Shown: positions 47,948-58,442 of the stretch, in pieces
How the letters are laid out: every line of letters starts with the position of its first letter
Numbering within the stretch: the first letter of the stretch is position 1
Source: Vibrio sp. 14G-20
GTDB taxonomy: Bacteria; Pseudomonadota; Gammaproteobacteria; Enterobacterales; Vibrionaceae
Length of the DNA: 64,000 nt
Direction of reading: 5' to 3'
Assembly (NCBI RefSeq): GCF_026241515.1
Contig: NZ_JAPHPW010000001.1
Coordinates: 62,001 to 126,000 of the forward strand
The notes under the pieces: generated by a model
What the model saw: the letters and a program-made list of their open reading frames with translations, nothing else
Database searches by the model: none
Told to the model about the DNA's origin: nothing
Program-made: the position numbers and the translations under genes

Positions 47948-50353
47948 TTAGAAAGTTCTACCAATGGTAAATGTGAAGAATTCCTCATCATCACCTTCGT
48001 AAACTTTAATTGGTTTCGCTAGAGAGAAAACCAGTGGGCCCATTGGTGACATCCATTGAAGAGCGGCACCATAAGATGAGCGATAATTGGTTGGATCAGA
48101 ATAATCGTAGTAGTACTTGCTGCCACTGTTAGGTGCGCCACGATCTACGAACTCGGTATCCCATACACTTGCCATGTCGAAGAAGACGCTGGTTCGAATT
48201 TGGCTACGCGCTTCATCAGAAGCAAACGGCGTAGGTACGATTAACTCTAAACTTGCTAAGGCAACCGCGTTACCACCTACAGAATCATCCGTAGCGGTAT
48301 CGTAGGTTGGGTTGTTACCCGTACTGCTTCCGTAAACAGCTTTCGGGCCTGCCGAGTTAGAACCAAAACCACGTAGAGTAGTAAAACCACCCGCGTAGTA
48401 GTTCTCGTAGAATGGGAACAAGTTATCATTACCATCCGTTTGACCATAACCATTACCATAGCCTAATCGGCCACGCATCAATAGTGTGAACTCATGCTTT
48501 TTGGTCAGCGGGATGTAATGTTTTACATCGTACTGCATTTTGAAGTACTGAGCATCAGAGCCTGGTACTGTCATTTTAGCGAAAGCACGTTGGTGGTTAC
48601 CCTCGGTTGGGAAGAAACCACGGTTAAGATTGTTACGAGTCCAAGAGATATTGATATCGAAGTCATTGGTTAGGATGTGTTCGTCACCATATTGGTTAAT
48701 ACTTCTCGCGAATTGTTCAACTTGGATATAGGTCGGAACGTTACCGATCTTGTTGTGCGTATAGCCAACACCAAACTCAAGACGGTTCAGCTCATCCATA
48801 GGGAAACCCCATGTTAGGCTAGTACCGTAACTTTGGTTGGTATAGTCGACAATGCCCGCTTCAGATGCTTCAAATTCGTTGTAGAAGATCTTACCGCCTA
48901 AACTCACACCATCAAGGTTCCAGTATGGGTCACGGTAGTCTAAGCTCACGTTCTTTTGGTAGTCGTTCATCATGGCACTTACGCCAACACGATTACCTGA
49001 ACCCGCAAAGTTATCTTGCTGTAAACCAACTTGGAAGCTGACACCTGATTCAGTACCGTAGCCAACACCAAAGTTGATGCTGCCCGAGTTTGCTTCCTTA
49101 ACGTTGTAAACCAAATCAACTTGATCTTCACTACCTGGGACTCGTACGGTTTGTACATCCACAGTTTCAAAGTAACCTAAACGGTTCAGGCGACTCTTAC
49201 CGGTATCAATCGATCTCGAGTTAAGCCAACTTCCTTCCATCTGACGCATCTCGCGACGTAACACTTCATCTTTGGTTGAGTTGTTACCCGTAAAACGAAT
49301 ATCACGAACGTAGATACGACTCCCCGCTTCTACATTGATCACTAACGAAACTTCTTTGGTTTCATCATCAAATTCTGGAATAGTGCGAACTTGTGGGTAG
49401 GCATAGCCAGATTCACCAAGAATTCGTTTTACATTCTCTTCCAAAGACGTTACCGAGGAGCCGTTATAAGTATCGCCGTCTTCAAATGGCACTAACGCTT
49501 CGAAATCAGCCTCTCGGCCGATTAGCTCACCACGGAAAGAGACATCTTTAACGGTGTAAGCTTCGCCTTCATCAAGGCCAAGTGTGATGTAAACACCTTT
49601 CTTGTCTGGAGAGATCGCCACCTGAGTTGAGTCCACCTTAAACTTAAGGTAACCACGATCAAGGTAGTAAGATTTCAGCGCTTCAATATCACCGGCTAAT
49701 ACTTGCTTCTGGTATTTTTCATCCGCCAGGAAATTCCACCATGCAACATCAACATTCAGGTTGAAACGACTTAGGAGTTCAGCGTCAGAGAAAACTTCGT
49801 TACCGATAAAGTTGATTTGCTGGATCTTAGCTGATACGCCTTCAGTAAACACAAATTTAAGGTCAGAACGGTTGCGAGGCAAAGGCGTCACAACCGCTTT
49901 TACTGTCGCGTTGTACTTACCAACACTGTAGTAAAAATCTTCAAGGCCTTTCTCAATGTTACTCAGTGTAGTGCGGTCAAGGGCTTCACCTTCACGAACA
50001 CCAGACGCATCTAGGTTCTGCTGAAGTTGCTCTTCTTTGATCGCTTTGTTACCCGAGAATGAAATGCTCGCGATAGTCGGTCGTTCTTTCACTTGAACAA
50101 CTAAAACACCTTCATCGCGAAGGACTTTAACGTCCTCAAAGTTACCTGAAGCATACAATGCACGAATGATCTCAGACACATCGCTTTCATCCACTTCATC
50201 GCCAATACGCACTGGCATTTTGAGTAGAGCAGCACCAAGTGCAACACGCTGTAAACCTTCGATCTTGATATCTTGAACCACAAAGTTTTGTGCTCCGTTC
50301 GCAGCCACGCTAGTGGCCAATAGACTTGCGAACAGAATTTGCTTAATCGCCAT
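47948..50353 (-). CDS. bamA: Outer-membrane protein assembly factor BamA
   Basis: The essential outer-membrane barrel that inserts beta-barrel proteins, with five POTRA domains in the periplasm. The protein has 801 residues (E. coli 810). The signal peptide is MAIKQILFASLLATSVAANG. POTRA domains run over about residues 22-420; the 16-strand barrel follows. FTTLRGFGSN holds the conserved (V/L)RGF motif of loop 6, and the last residue is Phe (TIGRTF), the outer-membrane signal. The BamC partner is encoded in this window. It is 48 bases after rseP. Confidence 0.97.
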   Translation of the reverse strand: MAIKQILFASLLATSVAANGAQNFVVQDIKIEGLQRVALGAALLKMPVRIGDEVDESDVSEIIRALYASGNFEDVKVLRDEGVLVVQVKERPTIASISFSGNKAIKEEQLQQNLDASGVREGEALDRTTLSNIEKGLEDFYYSVGKYNATVKAVVTPLPRNRSDLKFVFTEGVSAKIQQINFIGNEVFSDAELLSRFNLNVDVAWWNFLADEKYQKQVLAGDIEALKSYYLDRGYLKFKVDSTQVAISPDKKGVYITLGLDEGEAYTVKDVSFRGELIGREADFEALVPFEDGDTYNGSSVTSLEENVKRILGESGYAYPQVRTIPEFDDETKEVSLVINVEAGSRIYVRDIRFTGNNSTKDEVLRREMRQMEGSWLNSRSIDTGKSRLNRLGYFETVDVQTVRVPGSEDQVDLVYNVKEANSGSINFGVGYGTESGVSFQVGLQQDNFAGSGNRVGVSAMMNDYQKNVSLDYRDPYWNLDGVSLGGKIFYNEFEASEAGIVDYTNQSYGTSLTWGFPMDELNRLEFGVGYTHNKIGNVPTYIQVEQFARSINQYGDEHILTNDFDINISWTRNNLNRGFFPTEGNHQRAFAKMTVPGSDAQYFKMQYDVKHYIPLTKKHEFTLLMRGRLGYGNGYGQTDGNDNLFPFYENYYAGGFTTLRGFGSNSAGPKAVYGSSTGNNPTYDTATDDSVGGNAVALASLELIVPTPFASDEARSQIRTSVFFDMASVWDTEFVDRGAPNSGSKYYYDYSDPTNYRSSYGAALQWMSPMGPLVFSLAKPIKVYEGDDEEFFTFTIGRTF

Positions 50354-50401
50354 ACTTATTCTAATTATTCCTTGCTACTACCAATTCCTGTGAGAAACCA
50401 T

Positions 50402-51760
50402 TCACAGACGAGTAAAGTCATTAAATATTGCCAGAGCCATCAAAGAGAAGAGGATTGCACCTCCCACTCTGTATCCAATTTCCTGAATTTTTTCAGGAAC
50501 AGGTTTACGAGTAACAGCCTCAATAGCGAAAAACAGCAAATGTCCGCCATCAAGCATAGGCAGCGGAACCAAATTAATAATCCCTAAGTTAACACTAATC
50601 AGAGCCAAAAAGCCTAAGAAATAAACCAAACCGTAATCGGCGGTTGTCCCTGCACCTTTAGCTATTGAAATCGGGCCACTTAAGTTATTCAAGCCAACAT
50701 CACCAACAATGAGCTTCTTAAGCATTGTCAGCGTCAACCCAATGATCTGACCTGTTTTATCAAATGCTTTTCCTACAGACTCAATTACACCAAATTGTAA
50801 CTCAAAGCGATAATCTTCTGGCCATTCTGCGACTTCTGGAGCAATACCTGCATAGCCGATTGTGGAACCATCAGAAAGCTCGCGGCTTTTTGGCGTCATA
50901 ACTAATGACTGTTCAGTACCATTTCGTAAGACCACAAGGTCCAAGGATGTCATCGGATTCGAACGGATTAACTCAACAACCGACTGCCACTGTTCAATAG
51001 GCTGCCCATTAATCTCAACAATTTTGTCGCCAGCCTCTACTCCGGCATCGTATGCCGCACCGTCATCAATGACTTGAGCAAGCACTGTCGATATCTCTGG
51101 AGAATACGGTCTAAAACCCAGCGTTGTCATTGCAGATTCAGTTTCTGGGTTAAACGACCAGTCTGAAATATCCAATATCATCTGTTGTTCAAAGCCGATA
51201 TCGTCTTGAGAGGCAACCGTTACAGTCATCGATTGGTCACCAATATGCGATATCAAACCCATATTGACTGATTCCCAATCTGCGGTTTTGATTCCTGAAA
51301 TAGATTTAAGTTCCATTCCAGTTTCAATTCCGGCTTGTGCAGCAATAGATTGCGGAGTAACTTCACCAATTACGGGTTTAACTGCCGGTACGCCAATCAA
51401 AAATACTAGCCAATACGCAAAAACGGCAAAGATAAAATTAAACGCAGGACCTGCCCCAACTATTGCAGTTCTTTTCCACAATGGCTTCTTATCAAAAGCG
51501 TATTGTTGTTCTTCTTCAGAAAGATCGTCTACACGACCATCAAGCATCTTAACGTAACCGCCTAATGGAATGACAGACAAGCTGTACTCTGTGCCATCAC
51601 GGCCAACTTTACTCCAGATTGATTTACCAAAACCAATCGAGAATTTCTCAACTTTTACACCACAGCGGCGAGCAACCCAGAAGTGTCCAAATTCATGAAC
51701 AGCGACCAGAATACCAAGCGCTACAATAAAGGATGCGAAGTTCCACAGAATTCCAGTCAT
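50402..51760 (-). CDS. rseP: Intramembrane zinc protease RseP
   Basis: A site-2 protease of the inner membrane that cuts the anti-sigma factor RseA after DegS, releasing sigma-E. The protein has 452 residues (E. coli 450). The HEFGH zinc motif (His22, Glu23, His26) is in TM1, and [13 protein letters not shown] carries the third ligand, near residue 402. Two PDZ domains lie between (about 125-310, each with a GxxAG...GD signature: [27 protein letters not shown]). Its ATG overlaps the ispC stop by four bases. Confidence 0.97.
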   Translation of the reverse strand: MTGILWNFASFIVALGILVAVHEFGHFWVARRCGVKVEKFSIGFGKSIWSKVGRDGTEYSLSVIPLGGYVKMLDGRVDDLSEEEQQYAFDKKPLWKRTAIVGAGPAFNFIFAVFAYWLVFLIGVPAVKPVIGEVTPQSIAAQAGIETGMELKSISGIKTADWESVNMGLISHIGDQSMTVTVASQDDIGFEQQMILDISDWSFNPETESAMTTLGFRPYSPEISTVLAQVIDDGAAYDAGVEAGDKIVEINGQPIEQWQSVVELIRSNPMTSLDLVVLRNGTEQSLVMTPKSRELSDGSTIGYAGIAPEVAEWPEDYRFELQFGVIESVGKAFDKTGQIIGLTLTMLKKLIVGDVGLNNLSGPISIAKGAGTTADYGLVYFLGFLALISVNLGIINLVPLPMLDGGHLLFFAIEAVTRKPVPEKIQEIGYRVGGAILFSLMALAIFNDFTRL

Positions 51761-52965
51761 GCTAGCTGCTCTTTAATAAATTGAATGGCTATTTGACGAG
51801 ACATATTATCGAGCTCGAGAAGGCTTTCCAAGCTATCTAAGCCCTCAGAGTTATGTTGTTCACATACTTTGCTCATAACATGCTCGTTAATAATAGCAAT
51901 ATCGGTAAACTTCACTCGATTGTTCAAGAAAGCATCGACTGCAATTTCGTTTGCCGCGTTAATTGCTGTTGTAGCATGCTGTCCTAGGTAGCAAGCTTCA
52001 ATTGCTAATCTTAAACATGGATAACGGCTAAAATCTGGTTCTAGGAAAGTAAGCTCGCCCACTTTGGTGAAATCCAGAGGCTTAACACCCGCTTCTGTGC
52101 GCTCAGGGTAAGACATCGTCAAAGCAATTGGCGTCGCCATATCAGGTTCGCCCATTTGAGCAAGCACAGAGCCATCTTTGTACTGGACCATAGAATGAAT
52201 CACAGACTGAGGATGGATAATCACTTTCAACTGTTCTTGAGAGGCATTAAATAACCATTTCGCCTCAATGTACTCTAAGCCCTTATTCATCATAGTTGCT
52301 GAATCGACCGAGATCTTAGGACCCATAGACCAATTAGGGTGTGCGATAGCGCGCTCAGGAGTAACGGATTCAAGCTCTGTAACATCGGTATAGCGGAAAG
52401 GACCGCCAGAACCCGTCAAGAGAATATGGTTGATACCACTATCTTCCAGATTACAACGACCTAGATGGGTTTGTACATTTTTCGGTAAGCATTGAAAGAT
52501 AGCATTGTGCTCACTATCAACAGGAAGTAGCTCAGCGCCATATTTTTCTACTGCGTCGATGAACAACTGTCCTGACATCACTAAGGCTTCTTTATTTGCA
52601 AGCAAGATACGCTTCCCAGCCTTTACCGCAGACATAGTAGGAAGTAAACCTGCGGCACCAACAATAGCAGCCATTACCGTGTCCACTTCCTCTAGAGAAG
52701 CAACCAGACACATGCCTTCAGTGCCTGAAAGTACTTTTACGTTAGGATAACTGGCGGACAACACCTCAGTCAGTTGAGAGGCTGCATCAGGACAAGCCAT
52801 AGCAACATAGCTTGGTTTCCACTTTTCAACTAGCGCCAGCATCTTTTCAACATTCGAACCAGCAGCCAGTGCAACCACTGAATAGAGATCTGGGTTTTGC
52901 TCAACGACTTTCAGTGTACTTGCACCAATTGAGCCGGTTGCACCAAGGATAGTTAGATTTCGCAT
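51757..52965 (-). CDS. ispC: 1-deoxy-D-xylulose 5-phosphate reductoisomerase
   Basis: Also called Dxr; turns DXP into MEP in the non-mevalonate isoprenoid pathway, feeding undecaprenyl phosphate (UppS). The protein has 402 residues (E. coli 398). NADPH binding: [14 protein letters not shown] at the N-terminus. Catalytic site: [15 protein letters not shown] and [25 protein letters not shown] 52965 ([12 protein letters not shown]) is chosen, although the ribosome site is weak. Its stop overlaps the rseP start. Confidence 0.97.
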   Translation of the reverse strand: MRNLTILGATGSIGASTLKVVEQNPDLYSVVALAAGSNVEKMLALVEKWKPSYVAMACPDAASQLTEVLSASYPNVKVLSGTEGMCLVASLEEVDTVMAAIVGAAGLLPTMSAVKAGKRILLANKEALVMSGQLFIDAVEKYGAELLPVDSEHNAIFQCLPKNVQTHLGRCNLEDSGINHILLTGSGGPFRYTDVTELESVTPERAIAHPNWSMGPKISVDSATMMNKGLEYIEAKWLFNASQEQLKVIIHPQSVIHSMVQYKDGSVLAQMGEPDMATPIALTMSYPERTEAGVKPLDFTKVGELTFLEPDFSRYPCLRLAIEACYLGQHATTAINAANEIAVDAFLNNRVKFTDIAIINEHVMSKVCEQHNSEGLDSLESLLELDNMSRQIAIQFIKEQLA

Positions 52966-52989
52966 CACATATGACCGTAGAAATGTAGT

Positions 52990-53014
52990 AAAGGGCAGAA
53001 TCACTGCCCTTTTT
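52990..53014 (-). terminator. Hairpin between cdsA and ispC
   Basis: AAAGGGCA and TGCCCTTT form an 8-bp stem around a 7-base loop. The T-run after it on the minus strand is short, so it may be a weak terminator or processing site. Confidence 0.5.
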
Positions 53015-53015
53015 A

Positions 53016-53858
53016 TTAGAATGCTAAATAAAGCAGAGCAAAGACAGGGAATGCAGCTGTTAAGCTATCTATTCTATCTAGTATACCACCATGACCAGGA
53101 ATCAGATTACTGCTGTCTTTCACCCCAGAAACACGCTTAAACATGCTTTCAACAAGGTCACCTAGAACAGAAATAACAACAGTCACAAGGGTAATAACAA
53201 TCATGTGAAGTGAACTGGTGAATTGGATGTCAAACAAGTCAGCAAAGATCCAAGCCACGATCACCGCAGTAATAATACCCCCAATAAGACCTTCAATCGT
53301 CTTGTTCGGGCTCACCGCTGGTGCCATTTTGCGCTTACCAAAACTCTTTCCTGAAAAATAAGCACCGCTGTCCGCAGCCCAAACAAGCAAGCAAACAAAC
53401 ATCACCAATTTTGCACCGTGGTAAGGATCAACATCGATACCGTTAGCACGTAGGATAACCACACTCCAGAAGAATGGCAGTAGAGTTAGCACACCAAAGG
53501 CATGACGAAGAAGAGAAGAGTCTTTCCATGCGGGCATAGACTTAGGATAAGTCACCGCCATGCCACTCGCGATTACCCACCAAATCGAGCCAATCGTTAG
53601 GATGGCGTAGTGAGCAGTAGACAAGTTATTAAGGCTAAATGCATCAAAAGGGATAAAAGCAAAACTTGCAGCACTAACCACAACCGTTGGAATCAACGCT
53701 AAATAACGCGATTTGCTTTCAACAAACTGAGTCCACTCCCAAAAACCCAATAGCGAGATTACCGCTAGTGAAAGAATAAATGTAGGAAGTGATAACTCGA
53801 AAATACCTAGAATAACTAGGGGAGCTAAAATCAACGCCGTAATAATTCGTTGTTTCAA
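53016..53858 (-). CDS. cdsA: CDP-diglyceride synthetase
   Basis: Makes CDP-diacylglycerol from phosphatidic acid and CTP for phospholipids. The protein has 280 residues, with about eight membrane helices. The signature [20 protein letters not shown], then [15 protein letters not shown] near the C-terminus, is diagnostic. It starts with TTG at 53858 ([11 protein letters not shown]); AAGGA lies about nine bases upstream. UppS is 15 bases upstream and ispC is downstream. Confidence 0.95.
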   Translation of the reverse strand: MKQRIITALILAPLVILGIFELSLPTFILSLAVISLLGFWEWTQFVESKSRYLALIPTVVVSAASFAFIPFDAFSLNNLSTAHYAILTIGSIWWVIASGMAVTYPKSMPAWKDSSLLRHAFGVLTLLPFFWSVVILRANGIDVDPYHGAKLVMFVCLLVWAADSGAYFSGKSFGKRKMAPAVSPNKTIEGLIGGIITAVIVAWIFADLFDIQFTSSLHMIVITLVTVVISVLGDLVESMFKRVSGVKDSSNLIPGHGGILDRIDSLTAAFPVFALLYLAF

Positions 53859-53873
53859 ACCAAAAAATCCTTA

Positions 53874-54626
53874 TTAACTGTCCATCAGAGCTTTAATTTG
53901 CTCACCAGTGCATCCAAAACGACGCTCACGGTTCACAAACCAAGTCACAGCTTCTACTAAGCTGTCTTCATTAAAGTCTGGCCAGAATTGTTCAGTGAAA
54001 TACATTTCGGCGTAAGCCAACTGCCAAAGCATAAAATTACTAATGCGGCATTCGCCACTGGTACGGATAAGTAGATCGACTTCAGGAATATCTGCCATCG
54101 TCAGGTGCTGTGTAATCATAGCTTCATCAATGTCATCTACATTAATATCGCCAGACTTTACCTGTTGAGCAATAGAGGTCATTGCTTGCTGAATATCCCA
54201 CTTACCGCCGTAGTTAGCCGCAATATTAATAACCATACCGGTATTGGTGCTAGTCAAAGCTTCCGCTTCTTCTATCTTCTTTTGTAGTCGATCATTGAAA
54301 CGACTTTTATCACCGATAACACGAAGTTGTAGATTATTTTTATGAAGCTTTTTTACTTCACTCGACAGCACTGAAATAAACAGTTCCATCAAGATACCGA
54401 CTTCTTCTTCAGGACGACGCCAGTTCTCGCTACTAAACGCAAAAAGAGTAACGGCTTTAATGCCAAGTCTGGCTGCAGAAGAGATAGTTTTACGAACGGC
54501 TTGAACACCGTTTTTATGGCCAAAAACGCGAGGCTTGCCCTTAGCTTTTGCCCAACGACCATTACCATCCATAATGATAGCAATGTGTTTAGGAAGAGAG
54601 TCTGTGAACGCTTGAGAATTATGCAT
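53874..54626 (-). CDS. uppS: Undecaprenyl diphosphate synthase
   Basis: Also called ispU; extends farnesyl diphosphate with eight isoprenes to the C55 lipid carrier for peptidoglycan and O-antigen. The protein has 250 residues (E. coli 253). Catalytic Asp20 is in [14 protein letters not shown]; the SSENWRRP motif and [20 protein letters not shown] (usually a Gln or His at the Cys position) are present. The ATG at 54626 is used; the longer frame to 54641 starts with TTG. No clear ribosome site is seen. Confidence 0.96.
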   Translation of the reverse strand: MHNSQAFTDSLPKHIAIIMDGNGRWAKAKGKPRVFGHKNGVQAVRKTISSAARLGIKAVTLFAFSSENWRRPEEEVGILMELFISVLSSEVKKLHKNNLQLRVIGDKSRFNDRLQKKIEEAEALTSTNTGMVINIAANYGGKWDIQQAMTSIAQQVKSGDINVDDIDEAMITQHLTMADIPEVDLLIRTSGECRISNFMLWQLAYAEMYFTEQFWPDFNEDSLVEAVTWFVNRERRFGCTGEQIKALMDS

Positions 54627-54667
54627 AAAAGAGTGAATCAAATTCTAATAGTCGAACAGAGTAGCAT

Positions 54668-54700
54668 AAAAAAACGCTGCACCGTGAGTACAGCGTTTTT
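54668..54700 (-). terminator. Terminator after frr
   Basis: AAAAACGCTG and CAGCGTTTTTTT on the minus strand, a 10-bp stem with an 11-base loop. It separates frr from uppS. Confidence 0.88.
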
Positions 54701-54724
54701 CCGGAAAGAAAAGAATATGGAAAA

Positions 54725-55282
54725 TTAAACTTCCATCAACTCTTTTTCTTTAACAACTAGAACTTCGTCTACGTTCTTAACCGCAGCGTCAGTTAGCTTT
54801 TGAATTTCGTCTTGTGCTTTACGATCTTCATCTTCAGAGATTTCTTTGTCTTTAAGAAGTGCTTTTAGATCACCATTTGCATCACGACGGATGTTACGGA
54901 TAGCAACACGGCCACCTTCAGCTTCGCCACGAACGATTTTAACTAGGTCTTTACGACGCTCTTCCGTTAGCGGTGGAAGTGGAACACGGATAACTGTACC
55001 CGCAGACATAGGGTTTAGGCCTAGGTCAGATGTCAGGATTGCTTTTTCAACTAGAGGAGTCAGTGTTTTATCAAACACTGTAATAGCTAGTGTACGTGCA
55101 TCTTCAGCGATAACGTTAGCTACTTGAGTCAAAGGCGTTGGAGCACCGTAGTACTCAACAGTAAGACCAGAAAGTAAGCTCGGGTGCGCACGGCCTGTAC
55201 GAATCTTTTGCAGGCTGTTTTTTAGTGCATCAACACTTTTTACCATGCGCTCTTGAGCGTCTTTTTTGATTTCGTTAATCAC
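54725..55282 (-). CDS. frr: Ribosome recycling factor
   Basis: Splits post-termination ribosomes with EF-G. The protein has 185 residues, exactly as in E. coli. It starts with GTG at 55282 ([20 protein letters not shown]), with AAGGTG six bases upstream; the frame to 55312 adds ten extra residues not seen in the family. [27 protein letters not shown] and [13 protein letters not shown] are characteristic. pyrH is 98 bases upstream, the conserved pyrH-frr order. Confidence 0.97.
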   Translation of the reverse strand: MINEIKKDAQERMVKSVDALKNSLQKIRTGRAHPSLLSGLTVEYYGAPTPLTQVANVIAEDARTLAITVFDKTLTPLVEKAILTSDLGLNPMSAGTVIRVPLPPLTEERRKDLVKIVRGEAEGGRVAIRNIRRDANGDLKALLKDKEISEDEDRKAQDEIQKLTDAAVKNVDEVLVVKEKELMEV

Positions 55283-55380
55283 AATTTCACCTTGATTATG
55301 TTCTTTCTTCAAGAAAGCTTTTTATTTGGAGTGATAAGGATAAGCTTACCAAAGTATAACACCTCAGTAAGCCCGAAAAA

Positions 55381-56112
55381 TTAGTCAGCGTCGCTGATTA
55401 ATGTACCTTCAGTTTCACCCATAACCACGCGACGTAGTGCGCCTGGTTTATTCATGTTAAATACACGGATTGGCATTTTGTGATCACGTGCTAGCGTAAA
55501 TGCAGCCAAATCCATTACTTTCAATTCTTTCTCAAGAATCGTGTTGTAAGACAAAGTATCATACAGCTCTGCGTCTGGGTTTGCTACTGGGTCAGCAGTA
55601 AATACACCATCTACTTTCGTCGCTTTTAGAACTACGTCAGCTTCGATTTCGATACCACGTAGACACGCAGCAGAATCTGTAGTGAAGAATGGGTTACCAG
55701 TACCTGCAGAGAAGATCACAACACGACCTTGACGTAGTTGGCTGATTGCATCTGCCCAATTGTAATCGTCACATACACCTTTAAGAGGGATTGCAGACAT
55801 TACACGTGCGTTTACGTAAGCACGGTGTAGAGCGTCACGCATTGCAAGGCCGTTCATTACCGTTGCAAGCATACCCATGTGGTCACCAACAACGCGGTTC
55901 ATACCTGCTTCAGCAAGGCCTGCGCCACGGAAAAGGTTACCGCCACCGATAACAACACCTACTTGAACACCTAGTTCAACCAATTCTTTTACTTCTTGAG
56001 CCATACGATCAAGGATCGTCGGGTCAATACCAAAACCTTCTTCGCCTTGTAGTGCTTCACCGCTAAGTTTTAACAGAATACGTTGATACGCCGGTTTAGG
56101 GTTCGTAGTCAT
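55381..56112 (-). CDS. pyrH: UMP kinase
   Basis: Phosphorylates UMP to UDP, with GTP activation and UTP inhibition. The protein has 243 residues (E. coli 241). [34 protein letters not shown], the nucleotide-binding [18 protein letters not shown] and [18 protein letters not shown] are typical. It is downstream of tsf across a terminator. Confidence 0.97.
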   Translation of the reverse strand: MTTNPKPAYQRILLKLSGEALQGEEGFGIDPTILDRMAQEVKELVELGVQVGVVIGGGNLFRGAGLAEAGMNRVVGDHMGMLATVMNGLAMRDALHRAYVNARVMSAIPLKGVCDDYNWADAISQLRQGRVVIFSAGTGNPFFTTDSAACLRGIEIEADVVLKATKVDGVFTADPVANPDAELYDTLSYNTILEKELKVMDLAAFTLARDHKMPIRVFNMNKPGALRRVVMGETEGTLISDAD

Positions 56113-56217
56113 GGAGTTTACCTTCCAAAGAGTTGATGATTAACAGTCATGGATGAAAACTGATTAGCTCAGTTCGCATTCATAACAGCTAAAAGCCAAA
56201 AATAATTCACTATTCAT

Positions 56218-56251
56218 AAAAAGACCGCAGCATTTGCCACGGTCTTTTTTT
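56218..56251 (-). terminator. Terminator after tsf
   Basis: AGACCGtGGC and GCtGCGGTCT with T-runs on both sides; on the minus strand it ends the rpsB-tsf transcript before pyrH. Confidence 0.85.
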
Positions 56252-56268
56252 AATCAATACGCTAAGGA

Positions 56269-57114
56269 TTAACCTTTTTGTACCGCTGCAACTTCGTCTG
56301 CGAAGCTCATTTCAGCAGCTTTCTCGATACCTTCACCAACTTCTAAACGAACGAAGGTAGTAACTGATGCGCCTTTCTCTTTAAGAATGTCAGCAACAGT
56401 TTTCTTAGGTTCCATGATGAAAGCTTGACCAGTAAGAGATACTTCGCCCGTGAATTTCTTCATACGGCCGATAACCATTTTCTCAGCGATCTCTTGTGGT
56501 TTGCCTTCGTTCATAGCGATTTCTACTTGAACAGCTTTTTCTTTTTCTACTACGTCAGCAGGTACGTCAGATGGGTTAACGTACTCAGGCTTAGAAGCAG
56601 CAACGTGCATAGCGATGTGCTTAAGCGTTTCAGCTTCGCCTTCACCAGCAACAACAACACCGATTTTCTCGCCGTGACGGTAAGAAGCTAGTGCAACACC
56701 TTCAACAAGCTCAACGCGACGGATGCCGATGTTCTCACCGATCTTAGTTACTAGAGCGATACGTGCATCTTCAAACTTAGCTTGAAGAGCAGTGATGTCT
56801 AGACGTTCAGCTAGAGCCGCTTCAGCAACTTCGTTAGCGAATGCAAGGAAACCTGCATCTTTAGCTACGAAATCAGTTTGGCAGTTCACTTCAAGAAGAG
56901 CAGCAACGCCAGCTTCTTCTTTAATGATGATTGTGCCTTCTGCAGCAACGTTACCAGCTTTTTTAGCTGCTTTCGCTGCGCCAGATTTACGCATATTTTC
57001 AATTGCTAGCTCGATGTCGCCTTCAGCAGCAACAAGCGCTTTTTTACATTCCATCATGCCCGCTGCTGTGCGTTCACGAAGTTCTTTAACTAGAGCTGCA
57101 GTTACAGTTGCCAT
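56269..57114 (-). CDS. tsf: Elongation factor Ts
   Basis: Exchanges GDP for GTP on EF-Tu. The protein has 281 residues (E. coli 283). The N-terminal [27 protein letters not shown] is the UBA-like region, and [11 protein letters not shown] is the core motif contacting EF-Tu. Codon use is strongly biased. It follows rpsB after a 138-base gap containing an attenuator-like hairpin. Confidence 0.97.
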   Translation of the reverse strand: MATVTAALVKELRERTAAGMMECKKALVAAEGDIELAIENMRKSGAAKAAKKAGNVAAEGTIIIKEEAGVAALLEVNCQTDFVAKDAGFLAFANEVAEAALAERLDITALQAKFEDARIALVTKIGENIGIRRVELVEGVALASYRHGEKIGVVVAGEGEAETLKHIAMHVAASKPEYVNPSDVPADVVEKEKAVQVEIAMNEGKPQEIAEKMVIGRMKKFTGEVSLTGQAFIMEPKKTVADILKEKGASVTTFVRLEVGEGIEKAAEMSFADEVAAVQKG

Positions 57115-57145
57115 TCTCTATTCCTTAGTAAATTCTAAAAAAGAT

Positions 57146-57176
57146 AAAAAACAGGGGCCTAAATAATTGGCCCCTG
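57146..57176 (-). terminator. Attenuator-like hairpin between rpsB and tsf
   Basis: CAGGGGCC and GGCCCCTG form an 8-bp stem with a 9-base loop; on the minus strand it is followed by T6. It would let rpsB exceed tsf. An attenuator in this gap is also known from E. coli. Confidence 0.82.
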
Positions 57177-57252
57177 ATATTGACTGTATTCAGTCCGTTA
57201 AGCCATCGATTATGACCGCTTAATATGAACTAAATATGGCTCAGAGCCGCTA

Positions 57253-57984
57253 TTATTCAGCTTCTACAAAACCGTCTTTTTCAGCAGCTACAGCAGCAAC
57301 ATCTTTGTTACGACCTTCTTTAACCGCGTCTGCAGCAGCGTTTAGGTAAAGCTGTACTGCACGGATTGCATCATCGTTACCTGGGATAACGAAGTCAACG
57401 CCGTCTGGGTTAGAGTTAGTATCAACTACAGCGTAAACTGGGATACCTAGGTTGTTTGCTTCTTTAACTGCGATGTGTTCGTGATCAGCATCGATAACGA
57501 ATAGAGCGTCTGGAAGGCCGCCCATGTTCTTGATACCACCAAGAGACTTCTCTAGCTTCTCCATTTCACGAGTGCGCATTAGAGCTTCTTTCTTAGTAAG
57601 CTTGTCGAAAGTACCGTCTTGAGCTTGCGCTTCAAGTTCTTTCAGACGCTTGATAGACTGACGAACAGTTTTGTAGTTCGTTAGCATACCGCCTAACCAG
57701 CGGTTGTTAACGTAGAACTGGTTGCTGTTGATAGCAGCTTCTTTAACAGCTTCAGATGCAGCGCGCTTAGTACCAACGAAAAGAACTTTACCTTTCTTCT
57801 CACCAACTTTAGCAATCTCTGCTAGAGCTTCGTTGAACATTGGTACAGTTTTTTCTAGGTTGATGATATGAACCTTGCTACGAGCACCAAAGATGAATGG
57901 CTTCATTTTTGGGTTCCAGTAACGAGTTTGGTGACCGAAGTGAACACCAGCTTTAAGCATATCGCGCATTGATACAGTTGCCAT
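57253..57984 (-). CDS. rpsB: Ribosomal protein S2
   Basis: Small-subunit protein S2, which needs S1 for its function in initiation. The protein has 243 residues (E. coli 241). [33 protein letters not shown] and [13 protein letters not shown] are diagnostic. The start ATG 57984 matches the family; the frame to 58017 is not conserved. An unusually long leader (listed separately) probably allows S2 to repress its own translation. Confidence 0.97.
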   Translation of the reverse strand: MATVSMRDMLKAGVHFGHQTRYWNPKMKPFIFGARSKVHIINLEKTVPMFNEALAEIAKVGEKKGKVLFVGTKRAASEAVKEAAINSNQFYVNNRWLGGMLTNYKTVRQSIKRLKELEAQAQDGTFDKLTKKEALMRTREMEKLEKSLGGIKNMGGLPDALFVIDADHEHIAVKEANNLGIPVYAVVDTNSNPDGVDFVIPGNDDAIRAVQLYLNAAADAVKEGRNKDVAAVAAEKDGFVEAE

Positions 57985-58110
57985 TTTAAAATCCTCTATG
58001 GGGTTAGGCCTCCACATTCCCCATGAATCCGACCCCTAACAACTAACCACTTTACAGCCGTTAATTTGTGTTGTTGAGGCACCCCGGAACATGTGTCGGA
58101 ATGTGTGTGA
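57985..58110 (-). ncRNA. rpsB leader, S2 autoregulatory (t44-like) element
   Basis: In gammaproteobacteria the rpsB leader folds into a conserved element (t44 RNA in E. coli) bound by S2. Here GTTAGG and CCTAAC at about 58016-58046 (minus strand) can pair around a 26-base loop that ends near the ribosome site GAGGATTTT. A second conserved-looking block, CCGGGGTGCCTC, lies at about 58075-58086. The extent is approximate, and the call rests on position and known biology. Confidence 0.6.
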
Positions 58111-58442
58111 TTTAAAGATATAAGTTAGTGGACACGAAGCTTGTTTCGCCAATTGGAGAAAACAGTCCTGATGTCCGGCGCGCTTTATACCATATTTTGT
58201 CCATCTATGGCTAGAAAAAAATATAAAAATGGCGGTTGCTATACTGATCTTTGACGCTGTATTTCTCCTATAAATAGTATCAATAACGCAAGAGGTAATC
58301 GGCTTAAAGTTGAACACTATTCAATCACGCTTAATAGTATCCACCAGCATTATATAGGTATCAGAATGTTGCGCTAAAATGCTGCACTGCTAGAATAGCC
58401 CCAATATGCACACTTAGGTGCTACCAAATTAAGAGATATGCA
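58111..58442. other. Divergent promoter region, rpsB / map
   Basis: Non-coding DNA carrying promoters for map and rpsB. The map promoter is identified at 58369-58396. An open frame on the minus strand at 58036-58317 exists, but its composition is unlike a real protein. Nothing else is recognised. Confidence 0.5.
58369..58396 (+). promoter_or_regulatory. Likely sigma70 promoter of map
   Basis: TTGCGC at 58369-58374, 16 bases, TAGAAT at 58391-58396, about 45 bases before the ATG. Confidence 0.65.

Noticed and set aside
58036..58317. A 93-residue open frame on the minus strand upstream of rpsB.
   Set aside because: It lies in the rpsB leader and promoter region, has an odd composition and no recognisable family, and no ribosome site. 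It is better explained as non-coding leader DNA.
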